Shown: positions 1-5,499 of the stretch, one piece after another
How positions within the stretch are numbered: the stretch's first letter is position 1
How the letters are laid out: each line of letters begins with the position of its first letter
NCBI GenBank assembly: GCA_035289145.1
Contig: DATDXZ010000022.1
Span: 1-6,516 of the forward strand
Reading direction: 5' to 3'
Source: JACOVP01 sp035289145
Lineage (GTDB): Archaea > Nanobdellota > Nanobdellia > SCGC-AAA011-G17 > UBA489
Length of the DNA: 6,516 nt
Position numbers and translations under genes: made by a program
The notes under the pieces: model-generated
What the model saw: the letters and a program-made list of their open reading frames with translations, nothing else
Told to the model about the DNA's origin: nothing
The model's database searches: none

Positions 1-1
1 T

Positions 2-118
2 CTAACACGAGAAGTTAAAGCGTGGACAAAAAGAAGAAACAGACAAAGGAAGAAGATTAATTGGTCATTCACAAAACAGAAAGCTGATAAAAAATTAGGG
101 AAATATTATGTTTCATAA
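2..118 (+). CDS. IS630-type DDE transposase, C-terminal end (partial)
   Basis: This is the last 38 codons of a reading frame that enters from the left edge and ends at TAA 116-118. The residues include VKAWTKRRNRQRKKINWSFT followed by KQKADKKLGKYY. This resembles the C-terminus of IS630/Tc1-mariner-like transposases, where a W-x3-RN stretch is followed by an I-N/D-W-x-F-T segment and a short lysine-rich helix before the stop. The catalytic DDE core lies outside the window, so it cannot be judged whether the element is intact. Only the C-terminal signature supports the call. The family assignment is recognition from memory, not a search. Confidence 0.68.
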   Translation, partial: LTREVKAWTKRRNRQRKKINWSFTKQKADKKLGKYYVS

Positions 119-150
119 TTAATGTGTCGAGGTACTAGTCGCATAAGGAT
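119..150. mobile_element. Possible right terminus of the IS630-type element
   Basis: IS630-family elements usually end within a few tens of bases of the transposase stop, in an inverted repeat beside a duplicated TA. The bases after the stop contain several TA dinucleotides and the palindrome ACTAGT (134-139), so the end probably lies here. The left end is outside the window, so the inverted repeat cannot be paired and the exact boundary is unknown. Confidence 0.25.
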
Positions 151-256
151 TGACAAATTATTTGCAGTTGAAAAGAGATTAGTGTTTAAGAATCTAGGAA
201 ACCTTAAATCAATAACATTTGAAAAAGTAAAGCAAGAATTCTCAAAATTGATCTAA
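122..256 (+). CDS. Short unrecognised ORF (44 aa), doubtful
   Basis: ATG 122 to TAA 254-256 encodes 44 residues, rich in lysine and hydrophobic residues, with segments RIRIDKLFAVEKRLVFKNLG and ITFEKVKQEFSKLI. The composition is plausible for a small amphipathic helical protein. The ORF lies in the same frame as the preceding transposase end, separated by one stop and one codon, and it stops one base before the stop codon of the convergent PepSY-like gene. No Shine-Dalgarno sequence is visible. I do not recognise the family. It could be a real small protein, the 3' remnant of a gene interrupted by the insertion sequence, or chance in AT-rich DNA. Confidence 0.25.
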   Translation: MCRGTSRIRIDKLFAVEKRLVFKNLGNLKSITFEKVKQEFSKLI

Positions 257-766
257 TCAAGATGCTTTCTGATGGCCAAAGTCAAACAAAGGCACGATAG
301 AATCTTCTAGCACATCGCCAGTCTTGGCGTCAATCCGAATGTTCACCAGTTTGAAAGAGTTAGTCAGGAAGCTGATGTTCCAGAAAGTCTGAGCAAGTGT
401 TTGTAACAAGACAACAGTCTTTGATGTTTTTTCTCCCTTGTACTTTTCCTTCTGCAGCTCTTGCGCAGCGCGAAGTGCATGAGCCATGTCAATCTTCACC
501 ATAGCTAAGTCTAATGCTTTCACAGATGTATCTGGTTTTTTGAACACGGCGGCGTCTTTCGTTGCCAGTTTCACTTTGTCGTCAACAACAAACGAAGTGA
601 TAGTGTCTCCTTTTGGATAGTAGAAGTCCACTTGCCACCAGTCAACGTCTTGATGTTCAATTATTTTGAAGAAGCTGGATAAGTAAGAAGAAGGATGATC
701 ACTGAGCCAAGCTTTGTATACGGGAGATTCTTGCACATATTTTAGGGTCGTGTGTAGGTTATGCAT
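257..766 (-). CDS. PepSY-like domain protein, second gene of the thrS operon
   Basis: A 169-residue soluble protein with no signal peptide or membrane segment. Residues 88-153 look like a PepSY-type fold: a helix with alanines (KIDMAHALRAAQELQKEKY, about 91-109), then paired strands starting at FWNISF (128-133) and ending in LVNIRIDAKTGDVLEDS (140-156). The x-V/I-D-x-x-T-G-x-V-L hairpin is the usual PepSY hallmark. An earlier half, about 44-62 (WWQVDFYYPKG onward), is strand-like and may be a related unit. PepSY domains in other proteins are thought to bind or inhibit peptidases, but that role cannot be claimed here. The ATG (766-764) lies inside the end of thrS, in the overlap ATGCATAA, so translation is probably coupled. 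The assignment is by pattern only and could be wrong. Confidence 0.72.
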   Translation of the reverse strand: MHNLHTTLKYVQESPVYKAWLSDHPSSYLSSFFKIIEHQDVDWWQVDFYYPKGDTITSFVVDDKVKLATKDAAVFKKPDTSVKALDLAMVKIDMAHALRAAQELQKEKYKGEKTSKTVVLLQTLAQTFWNISFLTNSFKLVNIRIDAKTGDVLEDSIVPLFDFGHQKAS

Positions 767-2924
767 CTAATGTCCTCTGGCTAATTCTCTCTTGTAAATC
801 CTTTACAAAATTATCAACGCTCACACCAAACTGTACTTTGCCGCCGCGCGAGCGTATGGCCAATGTTTTGTTCTCAATTTCTTTGTCTCCGATAGTGGCG
901 ATGTAATTCACACGTTCCAATTCAGCGTCACGAACTTTCTTTGGCAGAGTTTCTGGCTTGTCATTAAGTTCTACACGAATGCCTACAACAAAAAGTTTGT
1001 CATACGCTTCTTTCGCAAAAGGAATATGTTTATCTGCAACAGTAATGAGTTTGACTTGCACAGGGCTTAACCATAATGGGAATTTGCCTGCATAATGTTC
1101 AGTAATGACAGCGATGAAACGTTCTAAAGATCCTAAGACAGCGCGATGAATCATGATTACTGGATGTTTCTTGCCATCAGATCCTTCATAGACCGCATTA
1201 AAGCGTTTGGGAAGTTGGAAGTCTAATTGAAGAGTTGCGCATTGATGTGATCTTCCTAGTGCATCCTTCATATGAATGTCAATTTTTGGCCCGTAGAATG
1301 CTCCTTCTCCAGGTGATATTTTGTAAGGAATACTACTCTTCTCTAACACTCTCTTCAAGAGGGATTCTGCTTTGTCCCATAATTCTTTATCTCCTAAAGC
1401 GCTCTCTGGTCTGGTGCTCAATTCTAAGTTAAAAGAAACTTTAAAGATCTCCGAGTAAACATATTTGATAAAATCTAATACTTGTTCCATCTCTTGTTCA
1501 GCTTGTTCCATGGCGACAAAAATATGACCATCATCTTGAGCCATCTTACGAACTCGAGTCATGCCTCCCAAAGTTCCGCGAATTTCATTTCGATGCAAGA
1601 AGCAAAAGTCTGCATATCGAAGAGGAAGATCTCTATACGAGTGAGCGGTGCTAGTGTATAATACTAAATGTGAAGGGCAGTTCATAGGTTTCAAGGCGAA
1701 TTCAGTGTTATCTACATTTAAGACAAACATATTCTCTTTATAGTGCTGCCAATGTCCACTGGTCTCCCATAAAGTTTTGTTAAATATCTGGGGTGTAATA
1801 ACTTCTTGATAGCCTCGTTTTCTATATTGCTCGCGTAAGAAAGACAAGAGTTCATTGTAGATAATAGTTCCCTTAGGCAAAAAGAAAGGACTGCCTGGTG
1901 ATAAGTCATCAAAATGAAACAGTTGTAATTCTTTGCCTATTCTTCTATGATCTCGTTCTTGTGCAGCTGCAAGCTTTTCTAAGAAGTCTTTTAATTCTTG
2001 CTCAAATTTAAACGCATGACCTAAGATACGTTGCAGCATGACATTGTTGCTGTCATTCTTCCAATAGCTTCCGCTAATATTTTCCAAGCTAAATGCTTTG
2101 ACTCCTCCAGTGGTTAAGAGGACAGAGCCAGGCAGCAAAAGGTTGAAAGAACCATAGCTAAAAGCTTTAACTTCTTTTTTATACGCTTGCAATAATTCAT
2201 TGTGGAAAGGATGTTCTGCTTTGAAAGTGCCTTCTTTGATAGCATAATTCTTCTGGACAAACTCATCCATTTTTTTGCCTATTTTCTGCAGATCAGTGTG
2301 AGTAAATTTGACATTGGCAAAATCAACAGTAAAAGAGTCTTTGTTGGACAAAGCTAAAATAGGAATTGCTTTGGGAAAAAGTTCATGCACAGCCCATGCT
2401 AAAATAAAAGAGCCAGTATTCTGTAAATTATTATTGTGTTGTAAGTCTAGTTCTAATGCTTTTGGCTTGAGTGCTGGATCTTTTTTGATAACAGCTCCTG
2501 GTTGACTTAAATCAATGCTTCTAGATAATTCTGATAAAGGATGTCCTTTGCAGCGCCATTCAAAAGATTTATACCAACCAAAAGGTGCTCGAATCACAGT
2601 ATAACCTTCCTGTATCAGGAGTTTTTTTGCATCATCTAAAATGTGTACAGCAATAGTAGGATTAGCTAGTTCAGAGCTCAAGTGTGCATAAGGATAAATA
2701 ACCAGGTTTTTTGCTTTAAGTTGTTCCGCAATGTCCTTTGCTTCAGCAACGAGGCGTTCAGTAATCTCTTTCTCATGTGCTTCATCTTTCTTTTCCACAG
2801 AAGTCATAAGCACTAAGCATTCCTTGACTTCTACTTCTTTCTCATCGACATCTTCCGCGTTCTTCAGGGCCTTTTTTGTCGGTTTAAACTTGAGATAATC
2901 CGCGTGAATAGCTAATATCTTCAT
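759..2924 (-). CDS. thrS: Threonyl-tRNA synthetase, archaeal editing domain on a bacterial-type body
   Basis: Attaches threonine to tRNA-Thr in the cytoplasm; 721 residues. Residues 1-142 are the archaeal DTD-like editing domain that removes mischarged serine: MKILAIHADYLKF, YPYAHLSSELANP (77-89) and APFGWYKSF...CKGHPLSELSR (113-135). Residues about 165-325 match the bacterial N2/SAD editing domain in scaffold (SGSYWKNDSNNVMLQRI, AQERDHRRIGKEL), but its active-site residues are replaced. The class II core, about 335-615, is bacterial in style: C416 in LKPMNCPSH, motif 2 HRNEIRGTLGG...RVRKMAQDDGH (H467), and motif 3 MIHRAVLGSLERF (H593). These are the three zinc ligands that bind threonine. 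Residues 617-721 are the anticodon-binding domain (LWLSPVQV...). No TGS domain is seen. The ATG at 2924 is 26 bp from a TATA box and has no Shine-Dalgarno site, so the mRNA is probably leaderless. Confidence 0.97.
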   Translation of the reverse strand: MKILAIHADYLKFKPTKKALKNAEDVDEKEVEVKECLVLMTSVEKKDEAHEKEITERLVAEAKDIAEQLKAKNLVIYPYAHLSSELANPTIAVHILDDAKKLLIQEGYTVIRAPFGWYKSFEWRCKGHPLSELSRSIDLSQPGAVIKKDPALKPKALELDLQHNNNLQNTGSFILAWAVHELFPKAIPILALSNKDSFTVDFANVKFTHTDLQKIGKKMDEFVQKNYAIKEGTFKAEHPFHNELLQAYKKEVKAFSYGSFNLLLPGSVLLTTGGVKAFSLENISGSYWKNDSNNVMLQRILGHAFKFEQELKDFLEKLAAAQERDHRRIGKELQLFHFDDLSPGSPFFLPKGTIIYNELLSFLREQYRKRGYQEVITPQIFNKTLWETSGHWQHYKENMFVLNVDNTEFALKPMNCPSHLVLYTSTAHSYRDLPLRYADFCFLHRNEIRGTLGGMTRVRKMAQDDGHIFVAMEQAEQEMEQVLDFIKYVYSEIFKVSFNLELSTRPESALGDKELWDKAESLLKRVLEKSSIPYKISPGEGAFYGPKIDIHMKDALGRSHQCATLQLDFQLPKRFNAVYEGSDGKKHPVIMIHRAVLGSLERFIAVITEHYAGKFPLWLSPVQVKLITVADKHIPFAKEAYDKLFVVGIRVELNDKPETLPKKVRDAELERVNYIATIGDKEIENKTLAIRSRGGKVQFGVSVDNFVKDLQERISQRTLDA
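773..778 (-). promoter_or_regulatory. Shine-Dalgarno site inside thrS for the downstream gene
   Basis: On the minus strand AGAGGA ends 6 bases before the ATG at 766, a normal archaeal ribosome-binding spacing. It lies in the last codons of thrS. The promoter-proximal genes in this window have no such site, which fits an operon-internal gene being initiated through a Shine-Dalgarno sequence or by coupling to thrS termination. Confidence 0.55.
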
Positions 2925-2945
2925 AGGGTGCTAGTCCATTGGAAA

Positions 2946-2955
2946 CTATTTAAAC
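2946..2955 (-). promoter_or_regulatory. TATA box of thrS (leaderless promoter)
   Basis: On the minus strand this reads GTTTAAATAG. The TTTAAATA core (2954-2947) is centred 26.5 bp upstream of the first base of the thrS ATG. Archaeal TATA boxes lie about 25-27 bp upstream of the transcription start, so transcription should begin at or next to the start codon. No Shine-Dalgarno sequence precedes the ATG. Confidence 0.65.
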
Positions 2956-2974
2956 GTTGCGAAGTCCCAAAACC

Positions 2975-2983
2975 TTAATAAAT
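2975..2983 (+). promoter_or_regulatory. TATA box of the Ig-like surface protein gene
   Basis: TTAATAAAT is centred at 2979, 26 bp before the ATG at 3005. It is preceded by CCAAAACC, which could serve as a purine/A-rich BRE. The spacing predicts a start of transcription at the ATG itself, and it supports ATG 3005 over the upstream in-frame TTG at 2957, which would lie upstream of this box. Confidence 0.6.
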
Positions 2984-3004
2984 GTAGAAAACGCCCTAGA
3001 ACCT

Positions 3005-4984
3005 ATGAAAAAAAGAGGTCTAATTAGCCTTCTAGTCTTAGTAGCTGTGATATGTCTTCCTTCAGTGGTTGCTAGTATCTCTTTGATAGGACCAGAGCAA
3101 ACAACTTTTAACTTCGGAGATTCACTGGAAATTTCAGGAACAGCTTTAGAAACAGCAGACATCAATGGAGTGCTCAAGTATGAATTAGATTGTGGAGAAA
3201 CAGAACTGCTTGTCACAAAATCTGTGAGTCTGCGAGCGAATATAGAAAAGTCATTTACAGAGACATTTACAATTCCACAAACATTGACTGGATCCTGCGC
3301 GCTGCATGTGTTTGTAGAAAGTAATGGGAATCTACAGGATGAATCACTCTCAACAGCATTTACTATCACTGAGACGTTGAATGCGGAGATAACCTTGGAT
3401 AAAGAATCCGTCCAGTTAGGTGACAGTGTCACACTCAAAGGAATAATTACAAAGATGGATGGAAAAGCTATCGAGGGTTTAGCGAAAATTGCTTTCAAGA
3501 CAGGATCTGATATTGTAGTGCAAGATACTATGAAAGTAAATAAAGGAAAATTTTCATACGTATTCGAGACTGAAGACAACCCATCGGGTAGTTATGAAGT
3601 AACTGTAGAAGTCACAGATATCAACAACAATAGACAAACGACAAGCTTGAATACTTTGCAGTTGTTGGGGGATGTAGGTCTTATCATCACTCTCAATAAC
3701 AATGAGTTCTTGCCCGGAGAGAAGATAAATATAGATGGCACTGCGCGGACTGGAGATGCAAGAATTCTCAAGGGAACTGCTTACATCACTCTAGACAATC
3801 AACGAGAAGAAACCACCATTCTTTTAGGCGTCCTCAAACACACACTCACGCTTCCTGAATATATTAAGACTGGAGATCACACCTTAACTATAAATGTAGA
3901 AGATACACATGGCAATAAAGAGACTCAGCAATTCACAATCACTATTATAGCGGTGTCAACCCGCTTAGAGATGGTCATGAATCAAGAGGCATTCATGCCT
4001 GAACAGCAAGTTGTTATAAAACCAACATTATTTGATCAAGGCAATGACATTATTGCTGCTGACATAGCGCTTGAAGTGTACGATGCAGAGAAAGATATAG
4101 TTTTCACAGACACTATACAGAGCGCAAAACAAACACAATTCACGCTCCCAAGATCTGCTGCGCCAGGATTTTGGAGAATGAAGGCTGCAGGAATGGATGT
4201 TAACGCTTTCGCATCATTCAAGGTGGAAGACTTTAAAATGGTAGAAATTATACAAGAAGAATCCAGCATTATCTTTGCAAACACAGGCAACGTTCCAAGC
4301 AGAGAAATAATGACCATCAAGCTCACAGATAAAAACGATCCAGCAAGAGTCATCATGAAAGAAAAAAAAGTGTCTTTAGGCGTAGGTGATCAGAAAGTCT
4401 ATGATCTTGCGTATTGGGTGCCAAAGGGAATGTATACAGTTCAAGTCGGCGATAAAGTATTTGACAACGTTGAAGTGCAGAAAAGAAAATGGGATGTCAT
4501 GCCCTACATTGCGGTGATCCTGGCGATAGGAATTATTTACATGCTGACTAAAATGTATCTCACCAGAGCGCAAAAACAGCATAGTACGCATTATGGGCAT
4601 CAGAATCATCATCTCCAGGCAGGTCAATATAATAAACCAAAGCAGCATCAGCAAGAACAGCCAGTTCATCGCAATCGTACTGAAAAATGGTATGAAGAAA
4701 AACTCAAGAGAGACTTGGCAGAGCGCATGGAAGAGAAGCGTTCAAAAGTGCAGTTTAGTTTTAGTAAAAGAAAAAACGAATATGTTGAAGCATTGCATAA
4801 GAAGAAAAAAAGCGCAGATGTGTCCAGACCGTGGGTAAGAAAGCCAATGAAGCAGGCAGAAGCAGAGCCAGAAGTGTTTATGAATAGTCAAGAGTTCTCG
4901 GATCCTTGGAAAACAACTGAAGAGCAGCAAAAGAAAGAAGACAAAGAGAAAAAAGGCAGCAGCCTAATGGGAATGTTTGATTAA
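3005..4984 (+). CDS. Secreted, membrane-anchored multi-Ig-like domain protein with charged cytoplasmic tail
   Basis: A 659-residue type I membrane protein of unknown function. A signal peptide is visible: MKKRG, a hydrophobic stretch (ISLLVLVAVICLPSVVA), and likely cleavage after A23. Residues about 25-490 form four or five beta-sandwich units, near 25-122, 126-220, 225-316, 320-408 and 408-490. Recurring marks are F/L-x-x-G-D/E-x-hydrophobic-x-I-x-G (NFGDSLEISG, QLGDSVTLKG, LPGEKINIDG), typical of Ig-like or macroglobulin MG2-like domains in surface proteins. C63 and C98 are the only cysteines I see in the mature chain and could form a disulfide in the first unit. The membrane helix is about 498-517 (VMPYIAVILAIGIIYMLTKM). 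The remaining 140 residues are cytoplasmic: His/Gln-rich (523-555), then a Lys/Arg/Glu-rich, possibly coiled segment (555-605), ending GSSLMGMFD. I chose ATG 3005 because it gives a proper signal peptide and fits the TATA spacing. Its end overlaps the convergent methyltransferase. Confidence 0.9.
   Translation: MKKRGLISLLVLVAVICLPSVVASISLIGPEQTTFNFGDSLEISGTALETADINGVLKYELDCGETELLVTKSVSLRANIEKSFTETFTIPQTLTGSCALHVFVESNGNLQDESLSTAFTITETLNAEITLDKESVQLGDSVTLKGIITKMDGKAIEGLAKIAFKTGSDIVVQDTMKVNKGKFSYVFETEDNPSGSYEVTVEVTDINNNRQTTSLNTLQLLGDVGLIITLNNNEFLPGEKINIDGTARTGDARILKGTAYITLDNQREETTILLGVLKHTLTLPEYIKTGDHTLTINVEDTHGNKETQQFTITIIAVSTRLEMVMNQEAFMPEQQVVIKPTLFDQGNDIIAADIALEVYDAEKDIVFTDTIQSAKQTQFTLPRSAAPGFWRMKAAGMDVNAFASFKVEDFKMVEIIQEESSIIFANTGNVPSREIMTIKLTDKNDPARVIMKEKKVSLGVGDQKVYDLAYWVPKGMYTVQVGDKVFDNVEVQKRKWDVMPYIAVILAIGIIYMLTKMYLTRAQKQHSTHYGHQNHHLQAGQYNKPKQHQQEQPVHRNRTEKWYEEKLKRDLAERMEEKRSKVQFSFSKRKNEYVEALHKKKKSADVSRPWVRKPMKQAEAEPEVFMNSQEFSDPWKTTEEQQKKEDKEKKGSSLMGMFD
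4949..4954 (-). terminator. Possible oligo-T terminator of the methyltransferase gene
   Basis: Six consecutive T on the minus strand begin about 10 bases after the methyltransferase stop. Archaeal RNA polymerase can terminate at such tracts without a hairpin. The same bases encode lysines of the convergent gene, so the run may be there for coding reasons. Confidence 0.3.
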
Positions 4985-5449
4985 GTAAATAAAGTCTTGA
5001 TTCGCTTCTATCTTTTTATAACCTCCAAAAGATGATTGTAAAAGACGTTCAAATTGTTTTCTTTTTGAAGATTTTTTTAAAAAACTAAGTGTAAGAATTG
5101 ATTTAGATTTAGCAACTCTCTGAATTTCCAATAATGCTTGCTTCAAGTTGCAGTGATGTAATGCAGTCAAAGAAATAATACCATCAAAAGTGTTGTCAGC
5201 AAGAGGAAGCTTTTCAGCTTGAGCTACATGTCTTTCTCCAATACCTTTATTTAACATGTTCTCACTAGGATCGACAGAGACGACTTCTATATTCCTTCCT
5301 AAATATCTAGCAACAATGCACGTCCCAGCACCAACATCTAAAATCTTACCAGTAAAAGTAATATGTTGAAGTACTATCTTGAGTTTAGCTACTTGCTCTG
5401 CTTCATGCAGTTCATCATATCCTTCTGCTAAAGTGTCATAATAAGTCAT
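4964..5449 (-). CDS. Small class I SAM-dependent methyltransferase
   Basis: A 161-residue Rossmann-fold methyltransferase, Methyltransf_11/UbiE-like. Visible motifs are: N-terminal YYDTLAEGYDELHEAEQ (3-19), common in this group; motif I KILDVGAGTCIVARYL (35-50), the SAM-binding loop, with Cys44 where the third glycine is usual; acidic strand 2 end VVSVDPSENML (56-66, D60 contacting the ribose); motif III LPLADNTFDGIISLTALHH (81-99); and a post-motif region LLEIQRVAKSKSILTLSFL (106-124). It is short compared with the usual 200-250 residues, missing most of the cap or insertion region, but the core is complete. The substrate cannot be inferred. The ATG at 5449 is 25.5 bp from the centre of a TATA box shared with the divergent trhO and has no Shine-Dalgarno site. 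The 3' end overlaps the convergent surface-protein gene by 21 bp. Confidence 0.9.
   Translation of the reverse strand: MTYYDTLAEGYDELHEAEQVAKLKIVLQHITFTGKILDVGAGTCIVARYLGRNIEVVSVDPSENMLNKGIGERHVAQAEKLPLADNTFDGIISLTALHHCNLKQALLEIQRVAKSKSILTLSFLKKSSKRKQFERLLQSSFGGYKKIEANQDFIYLIKHSH
5013..5078 (+). terminator. Possible oligo-T terminator region of the Ig-like protein gene
   Basis: On the plus strand, downstream of the stop at 4984, there is a T5 run (5013-5017) and then a T-rich tract with T4, T5 and T7 runs (5057-5078). This is enough for archaeal-style oligo-T termination. It lies inside the convergent methyltransferase gene, where it corresponds to lysine codons, so the function is uncertain. 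Confidence 0.3.
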
Positions 5450-5469
5450 GAAAAAACTATAAGAAACAC

Positions 5470-5480
5470 TTTTATAAAGG
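5470..5480. promoter_or_regulatory. Shared palindromic TATA box between methyltransferase and trhO
   Basis: The core TTTATAAA (5471-5478) is its own reverse complement. Its centre at 5474.5 is 25.5 bp from the first base of the trhO ATG (5500) and 25.5 bp from the first base of the methyltransferase ATG (5449). Both genes lack a Shine-Dalgarno site. No other TATA-like sequence is correctly placed for either gene; CTTATAG, near 5456-5462 on the minus strand, is too close to the ATG. One bidirectional leaderless promoter is the simplest reading. Confidence 0.62.
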
Positions 5481-5499
5481 TTAACCTAGTCGTGAAATT

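Noticed and set aside
1235..1432. Plus-strand ORF of 65 codons inside thrS
   Set aside because: It is a shadow of the class II catalytic core on the opposite strand, which has unmistakable motifs.
2957..3004. Upstream TTG start for the Ig-like protein, adding 16 residues
   Set aside because: The extension would place charged and polar residues before an otherwise normal signal peptide. It also starts upstream of the TATA box that is correctly spaced for ATG 3005.
2950..3579. Long minus-strand ORF of 209 codons opposite the Ig-like protein gene
   Set aside because: It lies antisense to the signal peptide and first Ig-like units, which are clearly coding. Its Ser/Val-rich composition is what reverse-complement reading of Thr/Asn/Glu-rich codons gives. 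It also has no promoter or recognisable domain, and it runs into the divergent promoter region.
4036..4356. Minus-strand ORF of 106 codons inside the Ig-like protein gene, and similar ORFs at 4376-4669, 4593-4838 and 4742-4930
   Set aside because: All overlap a continuous coding frame with membrane-helix and tail features. None has a recognisable domain or start signal.
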